This document shows positions 18,933 through 27,608 of a DNA stretch of 64,000 nt, one piece after another. The DNA is taken from contig NC_019776.1 of NCBI RefSeq assembly GCF_000317675.1, forward strand, positions 2,604,001-2,668,000. The letters are read 5' to 3'. The notes beneath the pieces are model-generated. The model was not told the DNA's origin. It saw only the letters and a list, made by a program, of their open reading frames with translations, and made no database searches. The stretch comes from Cyanobacterium aponinum PCC 10605. GTDB taxonomy: Bacteria; Cyanobacteriota; Cyanobacteriia; Cyanobacteriales; Cyanobacteriaceae. Each line of letters opens with the position of its first letter. Within the stretch, counting starts at the first letter, position 1. Position numbers and translations under genes: made by a program.

Positions 18933-19291
18933 GAATTGTTAGGAGTTAGGGGTTACGTTTCAGGTATTAGGGTATTAGGGTATTAGGGGATGAGGTGATG
19001 AGGTGATGAGGTGATGAGGTGATGAGGGGAGAGGGAGATAAGGTGTCGGGTTTCAGGTTTTAGAAGAAAGTAATGAGTAATGAGTAACGAGTAATTATCA
19101 ACTATTCACTATTCACTATTCACTAATTGCCCTTTGTACTAATTGAGATGGCTATCTTTGACAACTTGTCTATTGATTTAAATATTTATTTGAGATATAT
19201 AAACAATACCCTTAAATGTAAATCTTGACTATTCATAAAAGATTCTACATGATCAACTATTTAACTCATTAATAATTCATTTAGATAGCCA
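18933..19291. repeat. Intergenic region with several short tandem repeats
   Basis: 359 bp without a gene. It holds a tandem 8-mer GGTATTAG (about 18961-18987), an AGGTGATG 8-mer repeated about five times (about 18988-19025), a heptamer tract GTGTCGGGTTTCAGG, and ACTATTC heptamers (19101-19125). The last 150 bp is AT-rich and may carry the promoter of the following gene. Confidence 0.75.
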
Positions 19292-19786
19292 ATGAAAATT
19301 AGACATAATAAATTTTTAAACTTTAATTCTATTATTTTTCTTAGTGTATTCGTTGGATTAAATACATTATTAAATAGCTTTTTAGTTCAAGTTAAAGCGG
19401 ACTCTTCCCATCAACACGGAATGAATATGTCTTCCGAAAATGGACACGCTCATAAAACTCTTGATGTATCTAATCTTAATGAAATTCCATCAATAGAAAT
19501 AGAGATTTTTCCAGATAAAATTAAAGGATGGAATCTATACTTAAATACTAAAAATTTTGAATTTATCTCTCCTAATTTAGAAAATAATAACCCCAATCAA
19601 GGTCATGCACATTTGTATATTAACGGAGTAAAAGTAAGTAGAATTTACAGTAATTGGTACTATATATCTGAACTTCCTGAAAAGGACAATGAAATTGAAA
19701 TTACTCTTAATACCAATAATCATCACGATTTAATTTATAATGGTAAGATTGTAGGCGATCGCATTTTAATTACTAATAAAAAATAA
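19292..19786 (+). CDS. Exported His-rich protein, possibly metal-binding
   Basis: A 164-residue protein with an N-terminal signal peptide or anchor (hydrophobic about 14-32, then VKA|DSS) followed by His/Met-rich sequence SSHQHGMNMSSENGHAHK. The C-terminal domain contains QGHAHLYINGVKVSRIYSNW and TLNTNNHHDLIYNGK, a beta-rich pattern seen in small periplasmic proteins near copper or metal-handling genes. Histidines and methionines suggest Cu, Ni or Zn binding, which is inference. It ends 10 bp before csaB, so the two may be one transcription unit despite unrelated roles. Confidence 0.65.
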   Translation: MKIRHNKFLNFNSIIFLSVFVGLNTLLNSFLVQVKADSSHQHGMNMSSENGHAHKTLDVSNLNEIPSIEIEIFPDKIKGWNLYLNTKNFEFISPNLENNNPNQGHAHLYINGVKVSRIYSNWYYISELPEKDNEIEITLNTNNHHDLIYNGKIVGDRILITNKK

Positions 19787-19796
19787 CTTATAATCA

Positions 19797-20837
19797 ATGA
19801 GAAAAGCAATTATTTGTGGATATTATGGTCAAGGAAATGCAGGAGATGAAGCCCTATTACTGGCTATTTTATCCCGTTTAAATAATAATATTACTCCCAT
19901 TATTTTGTCTGGTAATCCGCAAAAAACAAATCAAGATTATGGAGTAATTAGCTATTCTCGTTTTCAAATTATCAAAGAAATATTAAAACTAACAAAAAAA
20001 GATTTATTTATTTGGGGAGGAGGAAGTTTAATCCAAGATATTACCAGTGTTAAAAGTGCTATTTATTATTTAACCTTAATGGCATTAGCACAATTGAAAG
20101 GAGTTAAAACTATTGCCTATGCTCAAGGAATTGGACCGATAAAAACTCCCCTCATTCAATGGTTAACTAAGATTGTACTGAAAAGATGCGATCGCATCAG
20201 CGTTAGAGATCAAAAATCAGCTAAACTGTTGGATAAATGGGGAATAAAATGCTTAATTGCACCCGATCCAGTGTGGGCCTTGCCTAGTAAAATAACAAAA
20301 AAAATAGAACTTTTACCTGCTCCTAGAATTGCTGTTAATTTGCGTTCTCATTCTAGTTTAACTATTACCAAAATAGAAACTATATCCCAAGTTTTAATTA
20401 AAATAAAAGAAAAAATTAATGCAAATATAATTTTAATTCCTTTTCAAATATCAAAAGATTTAGAAGTTTGTGAAAAAATAGCCCAGCAATTAAAAACTAA
20501 CTATCAGATTTTAACCTTAGAAAATGCCCAAGAATTAAAAGGATTATTTTCTCAGATAGATATGCTCATAGGAATGCGTCTTCATAGCTTAATCATGGCT
20601 GGAAGTGAAAATTGTAAATGTTTTGCTCTTAGTTATGATCCCAAAGTAAGCAATTTAATGAGGGAAATAAATATCAAAGGATACGATTTAGAAAAATTAC
20701 CAACTAATATCGACGAAATTGTCCAAGAATGTTTAAACACCTATAACAATCCTAATCCGATTTCCCCTCATCAAATACAAAAATTAGCAGAGGATGCCCT
20801 TAAACATCATCAATTAATAGATTCAGTTATCACTTAA
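19797..20837 (+). CDS. csaB: Polysaccharide pyruvyl transferase CsaB
   Basis: The 346-residue enzyme transfers pyruvate from phosphoenolpyruvate to cell-wall or surface polysaccharide, a modification used to anchor S-layer-type proteins. The start CGYYGQGNAGDEALLLAIL, WGGGSLIQDITS, YAQGIGPI, RCDRISVRDQKSA, and C-terminal IGMRLHSLIMAG with a following P-K are typical of CsaB/WcaK family proteins. Two GT-B-like halves are expected. The following gene at 21085 is also a polysaccharide gene, suggesting a small surface-glycan group. Confidence 0.88.
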   Translation: MRKAIICGYYGQGNAGDEALLLAILSRLNNNITPIILSGNPQKTNQDYGVISYSRFQIIKEILKLTKKDLFIWGGGSLIQDITSVKSAIYYLTLMALAQLKGVKTIAYAQGIGPIKTPLIQWLTKIVLKRCDRISVRDQKSAKLLDKWGIKCLIAPDPVWALPSKITKKIELLPAPRIAVNLRSHSSLTITKIETISQVLIKIKEKINANIILIPFQISKDLEVCEKIAQQLKTNYQILTLENAQELKGLFSQIDMLIGMRLHSLIMAGSENCKCFALSYDPKVSNLMREINIKGYDLEKLPTNIDEIVQECLNTYNNPNPISPHQIQKLAEDALKHHQLIDSVIT

Positions 20838-20870
20838 AATTAGAGCAGGAATTCAGTATTAGTGATTAAT

Positions 20871-20949
20871 ATGGCTCTATTATTTTGAGTATGTAAGTTA
20901 TTGGTTAAGGTGGGCAACAGGTAACAGTAAAAAAATTGACGATTTCTCC
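20871..20949 (+). repeat. RF-2 dispersed repeat, copy 1
   Basis: ATGGCTCTATTATTTTGAGT, then ATGTAAGTTATTGGTTAAGG and TGGGCAACAGGTAACAG. The same order of motifs appears at 63763-63840, and inverted near 40646-40721 and 47184-47236. Confidence 0.6.
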
Positions 20950-21084
20950 ATGGAAATTGATATTAATTTTAGTTTTGCAAAGAGTATATAAAAAACAGTT
21001 TTTCCATTCTAATGATAGAATGGTGACTCAAAATCCTATTAGCTTAAATTATTATTTCTCCTAAATATTTAAAATTGCTATTTT

Positions 21085-21792
21085 ATGAAGACTTTTCCTG
21101 TTTTAGGTTTACCTATACATTTGAGTGAAAACTATCAAGATTTATTAATTAGTCGTGTTGAAAATAATACTCCCACTCACGTTGTTACCATGAACTCAGA
21201 AATGGCGATGATGGCACAAAAAAACACAGATTTAGCCACTGCCATTAATAAAGCGGATTTAGTTGTGCCTGATGGTTCAGGAGTGATATTTTATTTAAAA
21301 CGTAGAGGACAAAAACAACAAAGAATTGCAGGGATTGAATTAGCCGCTTCCCTCATTGAAGCAATTGGCAAAAAGGGGAAAGACTACCCTATCTGTTTCT
21401 ATGGAGGTGCAAAAGGAGTAAGTGAAAAAGCCGCCCAAGCATGGAAAGAAAAAGTAACTTCTGCCCATATCATTTACAATCACGGTTACTTATCTGGACA
21501 AGAATTAGATGATTGGTGCGAAACCATCAAAAAAGTGCAACCTAAATTAATTTTAGTTGGTTTAGGCGTACCAAGACAAGAATTATGGATCATGAATCAT
21601 CGTCACTTAGCCCCGAATGCTGTATGGATTGGAGTGGGAGGAAGTTTCGACATTTGGGGAGGAGTCAAAGAAAGAGCCCCAGAATTTTTCTGCAATAATC
21701 ATTTAGAATGGTTATACCGCCTTTATCAAGAACCATCACGTTGGCGTAGAATGTTAGCCTTACCAAGATTTTTTATTAAAGCTATGATTTGA
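21085..21792 (+). CDS. WecG/TagA/CpsF family glycosyltransferase
   Basis: The 235 residues show the family pattern: THVVTMNSEMAMMAQKN, VPDGSGVIFYLKRRGQ (the Asp-Gly-X-G region), GIELAASLIEAIG, FYGGAKGVSEKAA, LVGLGVPRQELWI and GVGGSFDIWGGVKERAP. These enzymes (GT26) transfer ManNAcA or ManNAc to lipid-linked intermediates in surface polysaccharide or teichoic-acid-like synthesis. The acceptor here cannot be told. It lies 247 bp after csaB on the same strand, and is closely followed by an acyltransferase gene. Confidence 0.88.
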   Translation: MKTFPVLGLPIHLSENYQDLLISRVENNTPTHVVTMNSEMAMMAQKNTDLATAINKADLVVPDGSGVIFYLKRRGQKQQRIAGIELAASLIEAIGKKGKDYPICFYGGAKGVSEKAAQAWKEKVTSAHIIYNHGYLSGQELDDWCETIKKVQPKLILVGLGVPRQELWIMNHRHLAPNAVWIGVGGSFDIWGGVKERAPEFFCNNHLEWLYRLYQEPSRWRRMLALPRFFIKAMI

Positions 21793-21871
21793 CTCAGTAA
21801 ATCCTAATTAGTCATTGGGTGAAATTAAGAATTAAAATGGGAGATTGCTATTCAGTAATTATTCATTGTAT

Positions 21872-22696
21872 ATGTCAAATCAATATTCAGGCTGGTCATT
21901 AACAGCGAGAAACCCCGAAGTCATTGAACAATTAATGCCTTTATGGGGTTTTTTGTATAAATATTATTTTCAGGTAAAAACCAGTGGTTGGGAAAATATT
22001 CCAGAAGGGCCAGTGTTATTTGTTGGTTCTCATAATGGTGGTTTAGCCGCTCCTGACATGACAATGATGATGTATGATTGGTTTCGTCGTTTTGGCACTC
22101 AACGCCCCATTTATGGCTTAATGCACCGTAACGTGTGGAGTGCCTATGGCAGTCTTACTCGTTTAGCCGCCCAAACAGGGGCTATTCGAGCTCATCCCAA
22201 AATGGCGATCGCAGCTTTGGAGAAAAAAGCCAGTGTTTTAGTATATCCGGGGGGTGCAGATGATGTATTTCGTCCCTATACAGAAAGACAGAAAATAAAA
22301 TTTGTTGGTAGAAAAGGATTTATTAAATTAGCCTTAAAATATCAAGTTCCCATTGTACCTCTTATTGCTAAAGGAGCTCATGAAACTATTTTTGTGGTTG
22401 CCAACATATACAAAGAAATCAAAAAATTAAATCAACAGGGTTTATTTCCATGGATGTTTGATATTGATCCTCAAGTGTTTCCTATATACTTCGGATTGCC
22501 TTGGGGATTAGCTGTTGGCCCCCTACCTAATATTCCCTTACCCTTACAAATTACCACAAGGGTTTGCCCTCCCATCTATTTCCCTCGCTACGGAGAAGAA
22601 GCAAGTTGCGCTCGGCTTTATGTTCAGGAATGTTATGATTTAGTCGTCAATACCATGCAAAAAGAATTAGATTTACTTTACCTAGGGATTGATTAA
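21872..22696 (+). CDS. Lysophospholipid/diacylglycerol-type acyltransferase
   Basis: The 274-residue protein is an LPLAT-like acyltransferase. The catalytic HX4D motif appears as GSHNGGLAAPDMTMM (His near residue 52), followed by PIYGLMHRNVW, YPGGADDVFRPYTERQKIKF, RKGFIKLALKY and VPIVPLIAKGAHE, resembling the DGAT2-related group more than bacterial PlsC. The ATG at 21872 (MSNQYSGWSL) is preferred over an in-frame TTG 27 bp upstream. A likely role is acylation of glycerolipids or wax esters; the substrate is unknown. It follows the glycosyltransferase by 79 bp. Confidence 0.8.
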   Translation: MSNQYSGWSLTARNPEVIEQLMPLWGFLYKYYFQVKTSGWENIPEGPVLFVGSHNGGLAAPDMTMMMYDWFRRFGTQRPIYGLMHRNVWSAYGSLTRLAAQTGAIRAHPKMAIAALEKKASVLVYPGGADDVFRPYTERQKIKFVGRKGFIKLALKYQVPIVPLIAKGAHETIFVVANIYKEIKKLNQQGLFPWMFDIDPQVFPIYFGLPWGLAVGPLPNIPLPLQITTRVCPPIYFPRYGEEASCARLYVQECYDLVVNTMQKELDLLYLGID

Positions 22697-22827
22697 AAGT
22701 TATTTCACCGTGTAATGAATGATACACAGCTAATAGTAGTTCGTTCAATAAATTGAATTAAGATGTTGACGTTAATTTCTCCCGCTCACCCCATCACTCC
22801 CTCCCCTCATCCCTCAACACTTCGAAC

Positions 22828-24429
22828 TTATCTTATGCCCGTTGATTCAAGATGTTTTACTAAAGTCTCTTCCGTCAACGCCGTTTTTAAGTGTTGCCAA
22901 GGTAAAACCTGCCCTACTTGCCAATTTTGGTGAACATAATAATCTAACGGCGGAATTTGCCCCTTTAACTCTTTAAATGCCCGTTTATAACTACCGAGAG
23001 TATCCCCATAATTACGAGTTAATTCTAACAATTTACTCAAGCGGCGATCGCCTCTGGAAATTAAACCTTGAATAATAGACCAATTATAACTTTCAGGACG
23101 AAAATCAACCCCAATTTTGCCCAAATTTTTCTGTAGATATTGTAATCGCTTTTTACTATCCTGATTGACTCCAAACCACTGAAAAGGAGTATGAGACTTA
23201 GGAACAAAAGTACTGCATCCCAAGGTTATTTTTAATCTAGGAGCGGCTTTTTTTACCGCCTTCATCATCTCAATAGTTGCATCTAAGTCACCGTAATCCT
23301 CATGGGGTAAACCCACCATTCCATAAAATTTAATCGCCCTTAATCCTCCTGCTTGGGCATTGATTGCCGCCTCAATAATTTCCTCATTTTCCAGCTTTTT
23401 ATTAATAATCTCCCGAATTTTAGAGCTTCCACTTTCAATAGCAATCGTGATGGATTTTGTATCTCGTTTCTTCAGAAAATTTGCCAATTTTTCCGTTACA
23501 GTATTAGTTCTTACCGATGCAATACTCACCCTAACATCATCAAATTCCGATTTTCCTAAATAATCAATCAACCCTGAAAATTCAGGATGTTGCGTCACAG
23601 AAGCCCCCAATAAACCTAGACGATTAGTTACTTTTAAACCCCTTTCAATGGCAGGAATTAAAGACTTTTCCAAACTAGCCGTGCGAAAGGGCAAAGTTAG
23701 ATAACTCGCTAAACAAAAACGACACATTTCTGGACAACTTCTCACCACCTCCACCATATAAATATTTTCCCAAGCGGCTTTTTCCGTCACCACCGTAGAA
23801 GCAGACAAAATGTTTCCCCGATAAGTTTGCTTTTCCACAAAAGAAGGAATATCAGAATTAAGAGGTTTAATACTATCAATTTTTCCATCCTCCTGTTGAT
23901 AATTAACCTCAAACAAATTAGGGATATAAATACCTTCTATTTTTGCCAAATAATGTAACTTAGAAAAACGACTTTCTTGTCTTATTTCCTGATAAGAATT
24001 AATAAAACTATCCAATAAAACTTCTCCATCACCTAAAAGAATAACATCAAAAAAATCTGCAAAAGGTTCAGGATTAGCGGTAAAAACAGGGCCACCCCCA
24101 AAAATTAATGGATGATTTTCATTTCTATCTTTAGCATGAATAGGAATACCTAAAAACTCCAACAAATTAAGGATATTAACATAATCTAATTCCCAAGAAA
24201 AAGAAAAACCAACCAATTCAGGATTGCGAGGTAAACTCTCATGAATATCTGTAAATAAACGACTAACATCCACATCGGGGCGAGAGCAAAAATTTGCCCA
24301 TACTAATTGATAACCTAAGCTCGTTATTCCCACAGTATATTCATTAGGAAAAGCAAAAATTAAAGGAATAGCATTAATATCTTTAGACGTAGGAGTAAAT
24401 AATAATTTTTCTTGTGAAAAAATACTCAT
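22828..24429 (-). CDS. B12-binding-domain radical SAM protein (TIGR03960-like)
   Basis: The 533 residues hold an N-terminal B12-binding-like region (about 1-190, with ESLPRNPELVGFSFSWELDY and PLIFGGGPVFTANPEPFADF) and a radical SAM core whose cluster motif CPEMCRFCLASY lies near residue 235. The C-terminal region contains STFVPKSHTPFQWFG. This matches the cyanobacterial standalone form of the TIGR03960 family, whose larger relatives carry an extra C-terminal domain. The reaction is not known. It is transcribed opposite to the upstream glycan genes, and the next radical SAM gene at 24996 lies on the same strand. Confidence 0.83.
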   Translation of the reverse strand: MSIFSQEKLLFTPTSKDINAIPLIFAFPNEYTVGITSLGYQLVWANFCSRPDVDVSRLFTDIHESLPRNPELVGFSFSWELDYVNILNLLEFLGIPIHAKDRNENHPLIFGGGPVFTANPEPFADFFDVILLGDGEVLLDSFINSYQEIRQESRFSKLHYLAKIEGIYIPNLFEVNYQQEDGKIDSIKPLNSDIPSFVEKQTYRGNILSASTVVTEKAAWENIYMVEVVRSCPEMCRFCLASYLTLPFRTASLEKSLIPAIERGLKVTNRLGLLGASVTQHPEFSGLIDYLGKSEFDDVRVSIASVRTNTVTEKLANFLKKRDTKSITIAIESGSSKIREIINKKLENEEIIEAAINAQAGGLRAIKFYGMVGLPHEDYGDLDATIEMMKAVKKAAPRLKITLGCSTFVPKSHTPFQWFGVNQDSKKRLQYLQKNLGKIGVDFRPESYNWSIIQGLISRGDRRLSKLLELTRNYGDTLGSYKRAFKELKGQIPPLDYYVHQNWQVGQVLPWQHLKTALTEETLVKHLESTGIR

Positions 24430-24594
24430 ATTATGATGATAAAAAATATAAAAATTTTCTTATAATTATAATAAAATAATACTAAATTGTGTTTGACAAA
24501 TCAATTACTAATTAAAAATAACAAATAAATATAAAACTAAATTATGAATTACAAACTATATTTTAATCTGAAAAATAAATTGCAGAGAACGAAT

Positions 24595-24849
24595 TTATTC
24601 CCAAAAACTTTTTAAAATTATGACTAAAATTAGATTTTGCAAAGCCAGTACCAATAATAAACCTATAATAATTAATGCCGAATAACGAATAATAAGACTA
24701 ATTAATGCTTTTTGAATGGCAGTATTTACTGTTTCTTCTAAACCCTCATTTGTCATTACTTTATAGACAATTTTTTCTACCTGAGCATCCAGTTTTTCTG
24801 ATAGATTGCGAGGTTTTCTTTTTCTGCTTCTTAAATTATCTTCCTTCAT
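24595..24849 (-). CDS. Small single-helix membrane protein
   Basis: The 84 residues comprise a basic N-terminus (KEDNLRSRKRKPRNLSEK), an amphipathic middle (about 20-48) and one strong membrane helix (about 52-80: SLIIRYSALIIIGLLLVLAL). The frame is well separated from its neighbours. No family was recognised; it sits between two radical SAM genes on the same strand. Confidence 0.55.
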   Translation of the reverse strand: MKEDNLRSRKRKPRNLSEKLDAQVEKIVYKVMTNEGLEETVNTAIQKALISLIIRYSALIIIGLLLVLALQNLILVIILKSFWE

Positions 24850-24995
24850 TATACAAAAAATATTATATCCATTACCAACTTAAAAAAATTGATAATTTTT
24901 GATTAACTCAAACAAAAAATATCAATTAAATATTTGATTTATCGTGAATTCCTCATTCCTCAATTTTAGCCCAAAAAACTAAAAATAAATTAAAA

Positions 24996-26615
24996 CTATT
25001 GATTAGCACTAGCAACTAATTCTTTTCTCTTTTGAGAGTAAAAAGAAGCTGATTCTTTACCTTGGATACATTCTTTAGTAAATTCAATTAGATGATGACT
25101 AACTAAGCCAATATGAATGATAGTCTCTATATCTAATTTTTTTAGTGCAGGAATAGCCATATCCCAAAAAATTTGACGATAACTACTTTTTAAACCTACC
25201 TGCCACACTAAATTGCCCATTATATGCAATCCTTTCTTAATATTTGCCCAAGAAACCCTTTCTGGACTATTTGGAACTTCGATACGATTAGGATAAGTAT
25301 TTTCAGCATTATAAGCAAATCTTTGATATAAATATTTTGGCTCATAAGCAGTTGAAATACAGCGTTTCCACATATTCAACACCTCCTCATAGGGCATCAA
25401 AAAATCGATATTAGATTCTCTTGATTCATCTTCAATAATTCGCCCTTCAGCTTTTAAACGATTCCATAGGGGAGTTTTTGGTAGAGCATAAAGTAGATTA
25501 ATTGTCAAAATAGGAATTTGAGAAGCATTAATAAACTCAAGAATATTGTCCGCCGTTTGTGGTGTATCTGTGTCAAAACCGATAATAATACCAGAAACAA
25601 CCTCTAAGCCATAGCTATTGAGGGTTTTTACAGCATCTAATATAGGCATACTTAAGTTATGTTGTTTAGAAATAGCTTTTAATGCTGATACTTCAGGAGT
25701 TTCTATGCCACAAAAAACCGTAGTGAAATACGCTTCCCTCATCATTTCTAATAATTTCGGGCTTTGTGCAATATTGAGGGTGGCTTCACAGGTAAACTCT
25801 ATAGGGTAGCCATTTTCTTTTTGCCATTTGATTAAATGGGGTAATAATTCCATTAAGGCACGACGATTACCCACAAAATTATCATCTACAAAATAAATCG
25901 CCCCCGGATTTCCAGAGGCGATAATAGCATCTAATTCCGTTATTATTTGTTGAGGGGTTTTTAAACGAGGGGAATTTCCGTACAATTCTGGAATATCGCA
26001 AAATTCACAGTTATAAGGGCAACCACTGGAAAATTGTATGTTAGCAATAAAATACTGTGATATATCAATTAAATTATAAGCAGGAATCGGGAATTGATCT
26101 AAAGGTAATCGATGCTTAGTTTCAAAAATAATCTGTTTTTCAGGTCTTTTTTGATGATTATCAATGTATTCAATAACTTTATCTGTTGCATCTCCTAATT
26201 CTCCTAAATGAAGAATATCAAAATCAGGATAATATTCTGGACATCCAGAGACAGAAGGGCCACCTAGAATGGTGATTTTATCAAATTTATGGGCTAGTTC
26301 GTTAATTGCTTTGATTCGAGGTTTTTGAATGTGCATTCCACTAACTATGATGGCATCTGCCCATTGATAATCTGTCTTGGTTACTGATTTAATATTTTCA
26401 TCAATTAATCTTACTTCCCATGTTTGCGGTAAATAAGAAGCAACCACAAGTATTCCTTGAGGAGGCATAAAGCCTTTTACCCTAGGCATCAGAGGATACG
26501 CATGATGAAAAGTGCCAAATGAACGACTATATTGAGGAAAAATACATAAAACTTTTTTTTTATTTTTGGGAATGTATTGATTTGCGTTGTTTTTTTGATG
26601 AGCAGTTGCAGTCAT
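24996..26615 (-). CDS. hpnP: B12-binding radical SAM protein, HpnP-like hopanoid C-2 methylase
   Basis: The 539-residue protein has a B12-binding domain (about 20-150: SFGTFHHAYPLMPRV, GFMPPQGILVVASYLP, VSGMHIQKPRI, ILGGPSVSG), a radical SAM core with CPYNCEFCDIPELYG, and a C-terminal DUF4070-like region. From memory the layout and many residues match HpnP, which methylates hopanoids at C-2: YFVDDNFVGNR, CEATLNIA, TTVFCGIETPE, VVSGIIIGFDTDT and LTINLLYALPKTPLW. The ATG at 26615 is preferred over an upstream in-frame ATG, because the extra 38 residues are low-complexity and unlike the family. A related C-methylase with another lipid substrate is possible. Confidence 0.75.
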   Translation of the reverse strand: MTATAHQKNNANQYIPKNKKKVLCIFPQYSRSFGTFHHAYPLMPRVKGFMPPQGILVVASYLPQTWEVRLIDENIKSVTKTDYQWADAIIVSGMHIQKPRIKAINELAHKFDKITILGGPSVSGCPEYYPDFDILHLGELGDATDKVIEYIDNHQKRPEKQIIFETKHRLPLDQFPIPAYNLIDISQYFIANIQFSSGCPYNCEFCDIPELYGNSPRLKTPQQIITELDAIIASGNPGAIYFVDDNFVGNRRALMELLPHLIKWQKENGYPIEFTCEATLNIAQSPKLLEMMREAYFTTVFCGIETPEVSALKAISKQHNLSMPILDAVKTLNSYGLEVVSGIIIGFDTDTPQTADNILEFINASQIPILTINLLYALPKTPLWNRLKAEGRIIEDESRESNIDFLMPYEEVLNMWKRCISTAYEPKYLYQRFAYNAENTYPNRIEVPNSPERVSWANIKKGLHIMGNLVWQVGLKSSYRQIFWDMAIPALKKLDIETIIHIGLVSHHLIEFTKECIQGKESASFYSQKRKELVASANQ

Positions 26616-26792
26616 TTCAGTTATTAATGTTGAGGGTAAGTGGATAAAAATTTTTTTTAATAATAACGAAAAGAAAATTAAATGATGAGAAATAGTTTTG
26701 CTCGAATCAAAGTTTAAGAAAAGTTGCATTTCACGAAATGAAGGGCTATGATGGTTATATTGAACAAATAAAAATGGGAGTCTTCTTGATCA

Positions 26793-26930
26793 ATGGAGCA
26801 AGTAGATAAAATCTTAGAAAAACTCAAAGAATGGACTCAAAAAGTTATAGAAGCCTTGTTCGGTCCAGAAAGTCAACCAGAGGCGGAGTTAATCCCCATT
26901 CCAGTTAAAGATTATCCTAGACGATATTAA
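26793..26930 (+). CDS. Small conserved-looking acidic protein
   Basis: A 45-codon reading frame encodes an amphipathic helix (EQVDKILEKLKEWTQKVIEA) followed by LFGPESQPEAELIPIPV and a basic end (KDYPRRY). The order helix, Pro/Glu-rich linker, IPIPV and basic tail resembles short cyanobacterial hypothetical proteins recalled from other genomes, but no named family was recognised. It is 58 bp upstream of aroQ on the same strand and may share its transcript. Confidence 0.6.
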   Translation: MEQVDKILEKLKEWTQKVIEALFGPESQPEAELIPIPVKDYPRRY

Positions 26931-26988
26931 TAATAATTCTTATAAAGACTTAAATGGTTCACTAATATTGTTTAGATAGTTAGATAAA

Positions 26989-27438
26989 TTGTCCAATCAT
27001 AATATTTTAGTATTGCATGGTCCGAATCTTAACTTGCTGGGTCTTAGAGAGCCTAGCATATATGGACATCAAACTCTGGAAGATATAAACGGTATTTTGA
27101 GATTAGACGGTGAAAAAATGCAGGTGAGTGTTACTTGTGTGCAGTCTAATCATGAGGGTGTTTTAGTTGACCAAATACATCAGGCTTTAAATAAATATCA
27201 GGGAATTTTGATTAATGCAGGGGCATTTACTCACACCAGTGTTGCTATTCGAGATGCTTTAGCGGGTGTAGCAATTCCTGCCGTTGAAGTTCATTTAAGT
27301 AATATTTATCGTCGAGAGGAGTTTCGTCATCACTCCTACATTGCCCCTGTCGCAATTGGTCAAATAAGTGGCTTTGGTGCGAATAGCTATCGTTTGGGTT
27401 TAAGGGCTTTAGTCGATTATCTTCAGAAGGATTTATAA
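26989..27438 (+). CDS. aroQ: Type II 3-dehydroquinate dehydratase AroQ
   Basis: AroQ converts 3-dehydroquinate to 3-dehydroshikimate in the shikimate pathway. The 149 residues show the type II pattern: [21 protein letters not shown] (catalytic Asn and Tyr), [43 protein letters not shown] and [18 protein letters not shown]. The start is TTG, as no in-frame ATG lies upstream within reach and the conserved N-terminus begins at once. No other shikimate genes are nearby. Confidence 0.95.
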   Translation: MSNHNILVLHGPNLNLLGLREPSIYGHQTLEDINGILRLDGEKMQVSVTCVQSNHEGVLVDQIHQALNKYQGILINAGAFTHTSVAIRDALAGVAIPAVEVHLSNIYRREEFRHHSYIAPVAIGQISGFGANSYRLGLRALVDYLQKDL

Positions 27439-27462
27439 CCGATGTCAACCAAAATCACCTGA

Positions 27463-27545
27463 GTTCGATGAAAAACCTTTTGGAAAATGAGTAGTTGAGA
27501 CTATTGATCGACAAAATTTTCCCCAAAACAATCATTAAGCAGTTC
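27463..27545 (+). repeat. RF-3 dispersed repeat, copy 1
   Basis: The block starting TGAGTTCGATGAAAAACC just after aroQ matches TGAGTTCGATGAAAAAGG at 61862 after tusA; beyond the first 16 identical bases, similarity is weak but continues for about 70 bp. Both lie directly downstream of a gene. Confidence 0.45.
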
Positions 27546-27608
27546 ATATCGATTATAAAAACTCTTCCCGCTTCTCTACCATCCTCTAATGGATCTTTCA
27601 CTCACACT

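Noticed and set aside
22612-22640. GGAGAAGAAGCAAGTTGCGC segment in the acyltransferase gene as another inserted repeat
   Set aside because: The encoded residues align plausibly with the normal family end and no second copy was found.
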